Program-made: the position numbers and the translations under genes
In this document: positions 53,648 through 62,153 of the stretch, piece after piece
Position numbering within the stretch: the stretch's first letter is position 1
Layout of the letters: each line of letters begins with the position of its first letter
DNA from: Flammeovirgaceae bacterium UBA1842
Lineage (GTDB): Bacteria > Bacteroidota > Bacteroidia > Cytophagales > Cyclobacteriaceae
Assembly: GCA_002338655.1 (NCBI GenBank)
Contig: DDIU01000036.1
Coordinates: 72,058-136,057 of the forward strand
DNA length: 64,000 nt
Reading direction: 5' to 3'
The notes under the pieces: model-generated
What the model was told of the DNA's origin: nothing
The model's input: only the letters and a program-made list of their open reading frames with translations
The model's database searches: none

Positions 53648-54448
53648 TTAAAGGTCACTATTCTTTAACTTATAATGAATGGCCGCAACAAACAGCACGA
53701 TATAAACTAATACCACTGCCACTGCATCAAAAGCGATATAATCCTGGATCTCCTGAAACCAGTATCGGGGAAATGGAATTTCTATTAACCTTGTAAGGGC
53801 TTGCATTGGAAAATAATCACCAATAAAATCCCAGTTATCAGGCAACAAACCAATTATTGTCAATTCTATTGGGCGATAGAGCAGCAACATAAATACGGTA
53901 AGTGCCGATCGCTTAAATAGTACAGTGAGAAAGAACGTGAAAATCAGAAAGGCAAAAAGATCGAGGAAATAGGCGAATACAAACTCGGAGCCTACAAAAA
54001 TATCCCCATAATCTAGGTTAGGTGTGTAAATCAGGCCTGTGATCAAGCAGGTGAAAAACACCAAAGCCGCTGAACCAAATGAAAGCAATAGAATCGTGGC
54101 CAATTTTGACTTGATAAAATCAACGCGGCTCAACCCATCAATGATGTTTTGCCGGATGGTTTTATAAGAAAACTCATTTGATACCGATAAAATGATAACG
54201 ATGGCCAGAAAAAACCTTAGAAAGGTGTAAACATAGGTGGTATTTTGCCAGATGTCTGTAAAATGCAGTACCGGAATTTTCATCGGATCGAAGCCCTCAA
54301 ATTCCGCACCTTTGACTTTCAGCCATTTTAAAAATTCAATGACGCTGATTGGAATACTGACGATCAGAACGGCATACAGCCCTATTAGCACATTAAAAGC
54401 CCTGTAATTGGCAAGCTTAGTAAGATCAATTTTGAGTAGTCTTAACAT
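53648..54448 (-). CDS. ABC-2-type transporter permease
   Basis: The 266-residue protein has six hydrophobic segments (for example VLIGLYAVLIVSIPISVI, FLRFFLAIVIILSVSNE, AALVFFTCLITGLIY) with SNEFSYKTIRQNIIDGLSR after the second, the usual ABC-2 coupling region. It lies 24 bp after the ATPase gene and is the last gene of the sigma/DUF4252 operon. It would export an unidentified substrate together with that ATPase. Confidence 0.85.
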   Translation of the reverse strand: MLRLLKIDLTKLANYRAFNVLIGLYAVLIVSIPISVIEFLKWLKVKGAEFEGFDPMKIPVLHFTDIWQNTTYVYTFLRFFLAIVIILSVSNEFSYKTIRQNIIDGLSRVDFIKSKLATILLLSFGSAALVFFTCLITGLIYTPNLDYGDIFVGSEFVFAYFLDLFAFLIFTFFLTVLFKRSALTVFMLLLYRPIELTIIGLLPDNWDFIGDYFPMQALTRLIEIPFPRYWFQEIQDYIAFDAVAVVLVYIVLFVAAIHYKLKNSDL

Positions 54449-54472
54449 AATTCGGTTCTAAATAAAGTGGGA

Positions 54473-55372
54473 TTAAGCGGCATTGTCAGATTCTGCCAAC
54501 AGTTCAAGAAATTGTTTTTCGAGGCTCTTCTTGAGCGTCAATAAATGGGAAGCTTCTATGCTGTTTTCAAACAAATACTTGTTCAGTTCAGCCGCTCCAC
54601 CTTCTTTTAATTCGACTACAAACTTTCCATTTTCTTCGGTTATTTTCGCAGCATTTGGATATGCCTTAAGCACCTCTTCTAAGTTGCCAGAAGCTGCCCC
54701 TACTTCCACGTTTATTATCCCTTTGTCAATATCGTCCACGAGCCCGGAGTAGAGTAGTGTCCCCTTTTTTAGCACACAAAAGTGCGAGCATACCTTCTGT
54801 ACTTCATCCAAAAGATGGCTGGCCAGAATAATGGTTTTACCATCTTTAGCAATACTCTTTATCAGTTCCCTTATCTCTGCTATACCTTGTGGGTCCAAAC
54901 CATTGGTCGGTTCATCCAGAATCATCACTTCAGGATCACATATAAGTGCCGAAGCAATAGAAAGCCGCTGTTTCATTCCCAATGAATAGGTTTTGAAATT
55001 ATCGTCCTTCCTATCAAACAGTTCTACTTTTTTCAAAGCCGGATCAATGTTGTCTTTCGAAACCCCTTTGATCTGCGCTACTATTTCGAGATTCTTAGTA
55101 GCTGACAAATAAGGATAAAAGATGGGCGTTTCGAGAATGGCACCAATACGCTTACGCATCTCTTTGGTAGGTTCCTGACCAAACCAGTAAAACTCACCAG
55201 AAGTTCTTCTTATCACATCGAGCAAAATCCCCAATGTTGTTGTTTTACCACTGCCGTTGGGTCCCAAAATGCCAAACACATTACCTTTTTGCACCTCTAA
55301 CGAAAGGTTATTTACCGCAGTAAGTCTTCCGTAACGCTTTGTGAGGTTTTTAATCGAGAGAACTGTTTCCAT
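54473..55372 (-). CDS. ABC transporter ATP-binding protein
   Basis: The 299-residue protein has Walker A GPNGSGKTTT, signature LGMKQRLSIA, Walker B VMILDEPTNGLDP and the switch histidine in LASHLLDEVQ. The C-terminal about 80 residues form the small extra domain of drug-exporter type (DrrA-like) ATPases. It is coupled to the ABC-2 permease downstream and to a DUF4252 gene 3 bp upstream. Confidence 0.93.
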   Translation of the reverse strand: METVLSIKNLTKRYGRLTAVNNLSLEVQKGNVFGILGPNGSGKTTTLGILLDVIRRTSGEFYWFGQEPTKEMRKRIGAILETPIFYPYLSATKNLEIVAQIKGVSKDNIDPALKKVELFDRKDDNFKTYSLGMKQRLSIASALICDPEVMILDEPTNGLDPQGIAEIRELIKSIAKDGKTIILASHLLDEVQKVCSHFCVLKKGTLLYSGLVDDIDKGIINVEVGAASGNLEEVLKAYPNAAKITEENGKFVVELKEGGAAELNKYLFENSIEASHLLTLKKSLEKQFLELLAESDNAA

Positions 55373-55375
55373 ATT

Positions 55376-55846
55376 TTAATTATCAAGGGCTTTTACTTTG
55401 GAAATTACTGTCATCAACTTGCTGATCGGTACAGCACCTTTTATATCCAATACCGATATTGTGGAGTCATCTTGCATAAGCATTACTATTCCGGTGGTCA
55501 CACCATCATCTTCTTGGATATAGGCGTTCACATTCATTCCCTCATGGCGCATGTTCATTAAGTCCTCAAAGTCTTCATCGTGGTACTTGGCTACCAGCTT
55601 TTTATAATCGTCCTTGGTAAATCCAGCACTTTTAGTGTCTACCCGGATAAACTTCATTTTTTCAATGTCCTTTATCAGTTCGGCAAACTCAGGATTATCA
55701 TCCTGGTTGAGCATATTGAGTGTGTTTTTATAGAAAAATAAAACAAAAGCATCGTCATGTGCTTTGCTAAACTCCTGGGTGGTTTTGCTTTGGCCGTAAC
55801 CAAAAAGCGGGAGTATGAGTAGTAATAATGCTAACAAGTTTTTCAT
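55376..55846 (-). CDS. DUF4252 protein (third paralogue)
   Basis: The 156-residue exported protein has a signal peptide (LLALLLLILPLFGYG), MKFIRVDTKSAGFTKDDYK, then a beta-rich end with IVMLMQDDSTISVLDIKG. It is paralogous to the two upstream DUF4252 proteins. The family is confined largely to Bacteroidota and lies in ECF sigma/anti-sigma operons; its activity is unknown. It is the nearest to the ABC exporter. Confidence 0.85.
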   Translation of the reverse strand: MKNLLALLLLILPLFGYGQSKTTQEFSKAHDDAFVLFFYKNTLNMLNQDDNPEFAELIKDIEKMKFIRVDTKSAGFTKDDYKKLVAKYHDEDFEDLMNMRHEGMNVNAYIQEDDGVTTGIVMLMQDDSTISVLDIKGAVPISKLMTVISKVKALDN

Positions 55847-55883
55847 TCCAATTCTTAATAGGTGTAATAATGAGATAAACGGA

Positions 55884-55977
55884 CATCGTCACTGCGAGGA
55901 CGAAGCTAATAACATCGTCATTGCGAGAAATAGCATCGTCACTGCGAGGACGAAGCTAATAACATCGTCATTGCGAG
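55884..55977. repeat. Two direct copies of a 44 bp unit
   Basis: A 44 bp block beginning CATCGTCACTGCGAGGACG is present at 55884-55927 and 55934-55977. It is followed by GTGGC...GCCAC arms (about 56000-56038), the widespread intergenic repeat style with TTGCGAG and GTGGCAATCCCC. The gap 55847-56157 holds no gene. Confidence 0.7.
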
Positions 55978-56157
55978 TGAACCGATGATAATCGGAGAAC
56001 GTGGCAATCCCCAATTTGGAGTCCGCCACGTCCTTCGTCCTATCGATGATGTGTTTGATAGTTCACTTAATAGTCCTCCTTCTACCTCCCTCCAGAGGGA
56101 GAAAAATTTGGTATCAAACACCTCATCTTTTTTAATCCGTTTTCGAAGTTAAAAAAA

Positions 56158-56664
56158 TTAATGCCATTTTTTATGATTGTCGGCCATGTAGGCTAAATCT
56201 TTCATGTCTAATTTGCCATCGATATTGATCAGTACAAATTCATCATCATCAGAAGTGATGAGTATTAGCATATTATCAATTTGATTGCCCCCTGTTTTGG
56301 CCATAAAATAGACTCTTTCGCGGCCGTCCCTTACCGTCATTAGTTCGTCATACTTTTCAGATTTTATCCTGTCCTTTAGGCTTTCAACTTCTTTCAAATC
56401 GATGCCAGTCTTAAACATGGGCACAGATAAAAGATTCATAGAGGTGATGCCTTTGGCAATGCGTGCCGCTACTTGAGCATCTTCGTCTTCTTCAGCAAAC
56501 TGGGCAATGTTGCCGATCAATTCAAAAAGACTGCCGTTTAAGGTTACTACTTTGGCATCCCTGTCATTCTTATACTTGTTTTGGAAATCTTCCACTGCTT
56601 TGCTTTGACCGTAAGCTAGTGATACCGTTACCATGGCGATAAATACTGCAATTAACTTTTTCAT
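56158..56664 (-). CDS. DUF4252 protein (second paralogue)
   Basis: ATG 56664 gives 168 residues with a signal peptide (MKKLIAVFIAMVTVSLAYG). The body has VVTLNGSLFELIG, GITSMNLLSVPMFKTGID and the end MLILITSDDDEFVLINIDGK, matching the other two DUF4252 proteins in the operon. The upstream in-frame codons from 56736 read through a palindromic intergenic repeat and are rejected. Confidence 0.85.
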   Translation of the reverse strand: MKKLIAVFIAMVTVSLAYGQSKAVEDFQNKYKNDRDAKVVTLNGSLFELIGNIAQFAEEDEDAQVAARIAKGITSMNLLSVPMFKTGIDLKEVESLKDRIKSEKYDELMTVRDGRERVYFMAKTGGNQIDNMLILITSDDDEFVLINIDGKLDMKDLAYMADNHKKWH

Positions 56665-56711
56665 GTTGTTTTTATTTTGAGTTGTAAAATTTGATTTATT
56701 GCTTTTTTCTT

Positions 56712-56791
56712 GACTCATCCCATGGCTCCAAGCCATCGGATGAGTCTAGTTTTCAGCCGTACCCATCGGATGGCTTAGAGTCATCCGATGG
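56712..56791. repeat. Pair of REP-like palindromes (AGCCATCSGATGGCT family)
   Basis: Hairpin 1 pairs GACTCATCC and ATGGCT with their complements (56712-56746, one mismatch). Hairpin 2 pairs CCATCGGATG with CATCCGATGG (56763-56791). Related palindromes lie at 63354-63384 and 63769-63783. Neither hairpin here is followed by a T tract on the coding strand. Confidence 0.7.
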
Positions 56792-56801
56792 ATTTCGCTT
56801 T

Positions 56802-57332
56802 TTAATTCTTCTTCTTTTCGTCACCCTTATCCAACTTCTTCAGTTGATCAAGCCCATCGATATCCATGGCCTTTGAAAGTTTTGCCACTTGCTTTAGGTC
56901 AATCACCCCATAGAGTGAGAGGATAAAGAAATCGTGGTCACCGCCCATGATCATGACAAGTTCATTAACCACTTTGTCCTTTTCCTTGATCATAAACTTC
57001 ATGTCTTTGTCTTCATCACGAATGGACATCAGTTCTTCATATTCGTTCTTGGGTAGCTTGGCCAACGCCTCTTTATACAACGCTTTGCCGTTGCTGATGT
57101 CTTCCTTGGCCAATATTTTCAACCCTTTGAGCTTGCTGATGGCATCCAACACTTCCTGATCTTCTTTTGATTCTATTTCCAAATCAGTAAACAGGCTAAA
57201 CATTCTGCTGGTGATAGTGACGTTTGTGAAACTCTCGTCAGCGGCATATTTTTCAAAAAATCTGGATATAGCGTCCTGTGCACTTAATTGTGCGGAGCAG
57301 AACAGTAAGGTTACAATGAGTAAATTTTTCAT
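56802..57332 (-). CDS. DUF4252 protein (first paralogue)
   Basis: The 176-residue protein has a signal peptide (LLIVTLLFCSAQLSAQ), ISRFFEKYAADESF, TNVTITSRMFSLF, and the end ELVMIMGGDHDFFILSLYGVI, then a lysine-rich tail (KKLDKGDEKKKN). It directly follows the anti-sigma gene (26 bp). Three tandem copies suggest they act together at the envelope, perhaps as a surface complex. Confidence 0.87.
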   Translation of the reverse strand: MKNLLIVTLLFCSAQLSAQDAISRFFEKYAADESFTNVTITSRMFSLFTDLEIESKEDQEVLDAISKLKGLKILAKEDISNGKALYKEALAKLPKNEYEELMSIRDEDKDMKFMIKEKDKVVNELVMIMGGDHDFFILSLYGVIDLKQVAKLSKAMDIDGLDQLKKLDKGDEKKKN

Positions 57333-57358
57333 ATTATCTGTTTTTAAATGCTTTAATT

Positions 57359-57877
57359 CTACAATTGGTTTTCTGACTTCACCTTTTCCTGCGCTTCATT
57401 GAATGTGGTGATTTTCTTAGCCTCTTTTCTTCCTTTATTAAAATTCCTGGAAATCAATTCCAAAGCCTTTTTTGTTTCCTCGAAGGCCTTCTGTGGATCA
57501 TCAAATGTATCCGTCAGGTACGGCTTAATTTCATCCTTTTTCATTTCTTGCCTGATGAAGTATCCTGCGACAATCACAATTAACCCTACCGCAGCTACTT
57601 TGGCGATATTGCTAAACAACTCCACCATCCTACCGGGCTTTTGTACCTTTCGCTTCGTCTCCGTCTTTTCCAATTTCGCGATCATTCGCTCATCGAAAAA
57701 AGTATCCAAACCCACATTTGCTTCTTCTTTGTAATAGTTGAAAAGTGGTGCTACTGAGTTAAAGCGCGCCTCTACCTCTCCACTGGCAAAGTAGTCTTTG
57801 AGTTCTTTTTCCTCCTCAAGTGAAGTCTCACCCTCCCAATATTTTTCCAACAACTTATCTATTCTACTGGAGTCCAT
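57359..57877 (-). CDS. Anti-sigma-factor-like membrane protein
   Basis: The 172-residue protein has a cytosolic N-terminal helical part (LLEKYWEGETSLEEEKELKD, typical of Bacteroidota anti-sigma proteins), a single membrane helix (VAAVGLIVIVAGYFI, about 95-112) and a charged periplasmic C-terminus. Its start overlaps the sigma gene by 14 bp. It should hold the ECF sigma factor inactive until an envelope signal arrives. Confidence 0.82.
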   Translation of the reverse strand: MDSSRIDKLLEKYWEGETSLEEEKELKDYFASGEVEARFNSVAPLFNYYKEEANVGLDTFFDERMIAKLEKTETKRKVQKPGRMVELFSNIAKVAAVGLIVIVAGYFIRQEMKKDEIKPYLTDTFDDPQKAFEETKKALELISRNFNKGRKEAKKITTFNEAQEKVKSENQL

Positions 57878-58382
57878 AGGAATTAATATTTAATATACTT
57901 TCTTTAACTGCCTGTCTTGCTCTGAAAAGGTTGACTTTCACTTGGCTCATATCTATTTCCATGATGTCGCCAATCTCCTTATAACTGTACCCTTCCACAT
58001 CACGCAGCTGTATGATCTGCTTTTGTTTGGCAGGAAGAGCGGCTATCATAAGGCCAATGTTTTTCATTGTGTCATCCATTTCTACTGTGCGATAAGGTGT
58101 TAAATCTTCACCCTGACTTATTTCAAAACTATCCTCCAAACTGTCCGTCAATTTTCTCTTTTTTGACTTCAGTTTGTCAAGTGATAAGTTTCTGGTTATT
58201 CGCATGCACCAAGCTTCCATATTCTCGAGCTGAGCCATTTCATCACGCTTATTCCAGACCTTAATCATCACCTCCTGAACAGTATCATGAGCTTCTTCGC
58301 TATCTCCGAGCATTTTAAATGCAAATCGATAAAGTTTATCTTTTACGGGAAGTACTCGGGTTTTGAAAGCTTCTAAACTCAT
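57864..58382 (-). CDS. ECF-type RNA polymerase sigma factor
   Basis: ATG 58382 gives 172 residues: region 2 (LGDSEEAHDTVQEVMIKVWN, AWCMRITRNLSLDKLKSKKR) and region 4 (LPAKQKQIIQLRDVEGYSYK, MDMSQ-like VKVNLFRARQAVKE). It heads a seven-gene operon with its anti-sigma, three DUF4252 proteins and an ABC exporter. The AAC-N17-GTC promoter just upstream points to autoregulation. Confidence 0.92.
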   Translation of the reverse strand: MSLEAFKTRVLPVKDKLYRFAFKMLGDSEEAHDTVQEVMIKVWNKRDEMAQLENMEAWCMRITRNLSLDKLKSKKRKLTDSLEDSFEISQGEDLTPYRTVEMDDTMKNIGLMIAALPAKQKQIIQLRDVEGYSYKEIGDIMEIDMSQVKVNLFRARQAVKESILNINSYGLQ

Positions 58383-58394
58383 ATACACAGGCAA

Positions 58395-58420
58395 GACGAC
58401 CCAGTTGGTGAGATGTTACA
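58395..58420 (-). promoter_or_regulatory. ECF-sigma-like promoter of the sigma/DUF4252 operon
   Basis: On the minus strand TGTAACA (58420-58414) and GTCTT (from 58397) with 17 nt between AAC and GTC, the same spacing as the two promoters around the GIN gene. The start codon follows closely, implying a short leader. Confidence 0.55.
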
Positions 58421-58752
58421 GAAAGTTAGTAATTATTTTAGAAATGCTCTTACTGGACCACGTTCCGGCACCCCAGATTTAAGATGCACAATTAGATACG
58501 TTCCCATACCCCAATGACCAGCACCCTTTCAATGCTCCTATTGTCACCCACCTACTTCGAATTACTTAAACGCTAACTCCTTCATAATTAACGCTTTATA
58601 ATTCTACTACTATAAATATTACTTTTTCTAAGTAAAGTATATTAACTTTATTTAAATAATAAGAGCCTTCAGCAATTATAAAAACATCCATCCAAGGTGT
58701 TGTCAGTTGAATGTTGGTCAAATTGGTGTTTTAGCTTAGATTTTCTATAAAG
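58421..58752. other. Intergenic region with a conserved block before the Abi-alpha gene
   Basis: About 330 bp without a gene. The blocks 58551-58570 and 58594-58654 resemble 62305-62324 and 62334-62394 before the 62454 gene (CCTACTTC..., CTTTATAAT..., ACTTTTTCTA(A/G)GTAAAGT). Nothing else is recognised. Confidence 0.6.
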
Positions 58753-59565
58753 ATGATTGAAGAAGGAAAACAATTAGTAAATACTGTAAAAGGTGTCCCC
58801 AAGATAATGGAACTAATTTATAATGATCTTGCCCAACCTTCAGTTAAAAAGGTTGGAAAGGCATTGGGCACTGTATTCGAATTAAGCAATACGATTCTTT
58901 TACCAGTAAAGCTGTTAAATGAAAAAGTGAAGCTCAATTATGAGAAGCACATGAATTCTTATAAAGACAAATTAAATGAAATTCCTGAAGAGGAAATTTG
59001 TGAAGTTCCACCTGAGATTGGAATACCTATTACCGAGAAATTAACATATACAACGAATGAAGAAATCGCAGATTTATTTACCAATTTATTAGCAAAGGCA
59101 TCTAGCGAAAAGACTATTAATCAAGCTCACCCAAGTTTTGCACAATTAATAGACAGAATTTCAGTAGATGAAGGTAGAATACTGAATTATTTGAAATCAA
59201 AAGCCGAAATTCCATATATCACACAAAGGATGCATCAAAAAGAGCAGCGAGGATATATTGATTTAAAAAAAAGGCTTACGGGTATTGAAGTTTTTGTCCC
59301 ATTAACCTTTAATGGAAATATTAAAACATATCTTGATAACCTTGAAAGTATGGGCATAATCTCAACGGATCCAGATGTCCATAAAACTGATAATAAGGTT
59401 TATGAATCGTTAGAATTAATATATAAATCTGTAATGATTCCATTCGAAAGTGACCAAGCGAAAATACATATTGAAAGAATGGAATGGAAAAAGGGCTACT
59501 ATGAGATTACAGATTTTGGTAGAATGTTTATTAATGCTTGTACAACACAGAATAAAAGTGATTAA
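58753..59565 (+). CDS. Abi-alpha (DUF4393) protein, candidate phage-defence gene
   Basis: The 270-residue soluble helical protein has the DUF4393 pattern: KKVGKALGTVFELSNTILLPVK near the N-terminus, LKSK region with LFTNLLAKASSEKTINQAHPSF, and the end GYYEITDFGRMFINAC. The family is named for abortive infection because members lie in such loci; no mechanism is established. It begins an accessory region that also holds a PIN-domain protein and repeat-bounded cassettes. Confidence 0.82.
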   Translation: MIEEGKQLVNTVKGVPKIMELIYNDLAQPSVKKVGKALGTVFELSNTILLPVKLLNEKVKLNYEKHMNSYKDKLNEIPEEEICEVPPEIGIPITEKLTYTTNEEIADLFTNLLAKASSEKTINQAHPSFAQLIDRISVDEGRILNYLKSKAEIPYITQRMHQKEQRGYIDLKKRLTGIEVFVPLTFNGNIKTYLDNLESMGIISTDPDVHKTDNKVYESLELIYKSVMIPFESDQAKIHIERMEWKKGYYEITDFGRMFINACTTQNKSD

Positions 59566-59637
59566 AAAGAAAAAAAGTGGTAAACAGAAAACAACAAGTA
59601 TGTGTACTATCTCCTTAGCGAACAAAAGAGTACTAAC

Positions 59638-60012
59638 ATGAAACTAATTGGTAATATTATTTGGTTAATTTTTGGAGGGTTAATAATAGCCTTGGAATAC
59701 TTCCTTGCAAGTCTCCTTTTGATGATTACTATCGTTGGTATTCCATTTGGAATTCAAACTTTAAAACTGGCGGGATTGGCTTTATGGCCCTTTGGTTATG
59801 ACACCCGAGCAAAAGCTAACTCATCAGGTTGCCTATCAACCATAATGAACGTAATTTGGATTTTAATTGGAGGCATATGGATAAGCCTGTCTCATGTAGT
59901 ATTCGGATTAATCCTTGCGATTACGATTGTTGGAATACCCTTTGCGAGACAACATTTCAAATTAGCGTCATTAGCATTAACTCCATTTGGAAGAGAAATA
60001 ATAATAAAATAA
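59638..60012 (+). CDS. YccF-family membrane protein (DUF307)
   Basis: ATG 59638 gives 124 residues with two repeats of the YccF motif (TIVGIPFGIQTLKLAGLALWPFG and TIVGIPFARQHFKLASLALTPFG) and two or three membrane helices per repeat. The function is unknown. It lies 72 bp after the Abi-alpha gene and 50 bp before the PIN-domain gene on the same strand. It might be part of the same defence unit, though the family is also widespread as a lone gene. Confidence 0.85.
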   Translation: MKLIGNIIWLIFGGLIIALEYFLASLLLMITIVGIPFGIQTLKLAGLALWPFGYDTRAKANSSGCLSTIMNVIWILIGGIWISLSHVVFGLILAITIVGIPFARQHFKLASLALTPFGREIIIK

Positions 60013-60062
60013 ATGTTGTCCATAGCTTTATTGGTGACAACACCAACAAGGGCGAAATCATT

Positions 60063-60890
60063 ATGTTAGGATTAGATAGCATATATAAACAACATAAATT
60101 GGTTTATCTCGACACAAATGTCATAAGCAACATTTGCAAGAAGGGTGATCTGATTAATAAGTTTATTGCAAAATACCCAATTGATGAAAAATACCTTCTT
60201 TGCTTTAGTACTTATACATTATTTGAGATAGCCAGAAACGAAATTCTGTACAAGGACTTCAAAAGCTTCTATTCGATATACCCATGTGTATTCGTAATTT
60301 CATATTTTCCTTTGGGAGTGAAGGAAATCGACCTTATCGCGGGTGATATAGCCTTTGTAAATCCAATCCTACTCTCTCCACAGGGAATAAAAGTTAATGG
60401 TAATGCACCTATTCCAAATTCACTTGAGCTTCTATTAGAACAACCAAAAGTAAAAGGTTCGTTTGTAAATGTTGATCGTTACACTACGGATTTTTATAAC
60501 GAAGTTATATCAATATTAGACAAGCCTGAATTTAAACACATTAATAATAACTATATCAAAAACAAGAAAGGTGATTTCGTTCGAACATTTATGAGATACG
60601 AACTGAAATATCGGTTCATGAATGGTCAAAATGTGCCCGTTGATAAGAAAAAATTGAAAAGAATGAAATCTTTAGATGTTTTAGCGCATGCCGTTTTTTA
60701 TAAGTTCTTTTCAGATGGAATGCGAAAAATAGAGCAATCGGATATTATAGATATTCTCATCATGACCACTACACCTTACGTTCACACTTTTATCTCTGAA
60801 AATAATGCGGTTGATGTATTGAAAAAGATAAAAAAACAAACAACTGCGATTAATGGACTCAATCTTCAAACATTGTCAGATATTCAATAG
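60063..60890 (+). CDS. PIN-domain-like protein
   Basis: ATG 60063 gives 275 residues. The N-terminus KLVYLDTNVISNICKKGD has the strand-Asp-Thr-Asn motif of PIN nucleases (Asp17), then FSTYTLFEIARNE supplies the conserved Glu and EQSDIIDILIMTTTPYVHTF resembles the C-terminal Asp region. It is much longer than VapC toxins and no antitoxin-like gene precedes it. It is probably an RNase-type effector, perhaps with the Abi-alpha gene. An earlier in-frame start at 59829 would overlap YccF out of frame and is rejected. Confidence 0.7.
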   Translation: MLGLDSIYKQHKLVYLDTNVISNICKKGDLINKFIAKYPIDEKYLLCFSTYTLFEIARNEILYKDFKSFYSIYPCVFVISYFPLGVKEIDLIAGDIAFVNPILLSPQGIKVNGNAPIPNSLELLLEQPKVKGSFVNVDRYTTDFYNEVISILDKPEFKHINNNYIKNKKGDFVRTFMRYELKYRFMNGQNVPVDKKKLKRMKSLDVLAHAVFYKFFSDGMRKIEQSDIIDILIMTTTPYVHTFISENNAVDVLKKIKKQTTAINGLNLQTLSDIQ

Positions 60891-60915
60891 TATAGTTTGT
60901 ATCGTTCTGAAAAAA

Positions 60916-61055
60916 GCGGACGCTTGTGCCTCGGTATTAGATGTTGCTCCTAAAACCAGTACCGATCAGTTTCCCTATAAAACAAAGAAAGGCACAAGTG
61001 GATACTTGCGCCAGTTTCTTTGTTTTATAGTTGGGTATACCGGAACAAGTCCGGT
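60916..61055. repeat. Nested palindromic element, copy 1
   Basis: It holds the 42 bp core at 60981-61022, identical in the three copies, with outer arms AACAAAGAAA/TTTCTTTG and an inner palindrome CAAGT-GGAT-ACTTG, a degenerate GCGGACGCTTGTGCC opposite arm, and ATACCGGAACAAGTCCGGT at the right end. Confidence 0.85.
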
Positions 61056-61172
61056 TGGGAACTGAATTTTAATAAGGGGATACCGGAACGAGCTCTGGAA
61101 CAAGTCCGTTAAGGTTTCAAAACTCTAGATTTATATTTCTAAAAATGGCTTAATAATTGTTTCATCTCATTT

Positions 61173-61469
61173 GTGCGTGTTGTTCTAACTTTTTACCGAA
61201 ACATTTCATGGCTTGTACTAGGCATTAGCCTTTTTGGATGTTGTCTAATATGGATATATGGATCATGGCAATACATAATGGTCGTGTTTTGGATGAAGGT
61301 GCTTACAAATGCATTAATCGGCTTGTTCATCCACATTTTTAGTCCTGATCAATTTTATTTTTTCAACAATCTTGGATATAGGAAAAGTAGCCTATTTGTA
61401 TATACTTTTATCTTCGACATGACTATCTGGTTTCTAGTATCATGGCTGACCATTAAATTCATGTCATGA
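61173..61469 (+). CDS. Small four-helix membrane protein coupled to an ABC ATPase
   Basis: The 98-residue protein (GTG start) has four hydrophobic segments (ISWLVLGISLFGCCLIWIYG, YIMVVFWMKVLTNALIGLFI, SLFVYTFIFDMTIWFLVSWL). Its stop overlaps the ATPase start (ATGA). It could be a minimal exporter partner or a membrane anchor. No family is recognised. The pair is bounded on both sides by palindromic element copies. Confidence 0.75.
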   Translation: MRVVLTFYRNISWLVLGISLFGCCLIWIYGSWQYIMVVFWMKVLTNALIGLFIHIFSPDQFYFFNNLGYRKSSLFVYTFIFDMTIWFLVSWLTIKFMS

Positions 61470-62125
61470 ATAAAAGACTTGAATTCGATAGTCTTGACTT
61501 GAGTTTTGACGCACGTAAAATACTTTCTAGCATTTACATGCAGTGTCAACAAGGAGAAGTTGTTGGGCTTCTTGGAAGAAATGGCTCAGGTAAGTCTTCG
61601 TTAATGAAAGTGGTTTTCGGAACACTTGATGCGGAGCATAAATCGGTTCGGATTAATGGTGTTTCATTGCAGGGTGATTACAACCGGAAAAGAATTATTG
61701 CCTATTTGCCCCAAGACAAACTTATTCCAACATACGTCACATTACGCACTGCCTTTAGGCTCTTCAAAGTGAATATTAATAGTATAATTTCCATTATCCC
61801 TCAGGTAAGAGATCTCATCAACCTCAAACCCAATGAGCTGTCAGGTGGCACGCTACGACTGATTGAAGTGCTATTAATTCTCTATTCACCCTCCTCATTT
61901 TGCATTCTTGATGAACCATTTACTGGACTGATGCCTATACACATCGAAATATTGAAAAGTGAAATTATAAAGTCCAAAGGTAGCAAAGGTATCATCATCT
62001 CCGACCATATGCACCGGCATGTAACTGAACTATCGGACAGGCTTTATCTGCTTTCCAACGGAAAGACATACGAAATAAAAGAGAAAGAACAGCTAGTTGA
62101 GTTAGGATACCTTCATTCATTGTGA
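61466..62125 (+). CDS. ABC-type ATPase
   Basis: The 219-residue protein has Walker A GRNGSGKSS, the signature LSGGTLRLIEV, Walker B FCILDEPFTGL and the switch histidine SDHMHRH. The Q-loop region LPQDKLIP is present. It is shorter than standard exporter ATPases by some 20 residues. The sole partner in the operon is the four-helix membrane protein; as no permease of normal size is nearby, it may be a two-gene export or immunity unit. Confidence 0.87.
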   Translation: MNKRLEFDSLDLSFDARKILSSIYMQCQQGEVVGLLGRNGSGKSSLMKVVFGTLDAEHKSVRINGVSLQGDYNRKRIIAYLPQDKLIPTYVTLRTAFRLFKVNINSIISIIPQVRDLINLKPNELSGGTLRLIEVLLILYSPSSFCILDEPFTGLMPIHIEILKSEIIKSKGSKGIIISDHMHRHVTELSDRLYLLSNGKTYEIKEKEQLVELGYLHSL

Positions 62126-62153
62126 ATTGAATTGTATTATATGTTACTTATCT

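Noticed and set aside
59829..60062. Longer N-terminus for the PIN-domain protein
   Set aside because: The extra residues come from reading the YccF gene in another frame and show no protein-like pattern; ATG 60063 fits the gene spacing.
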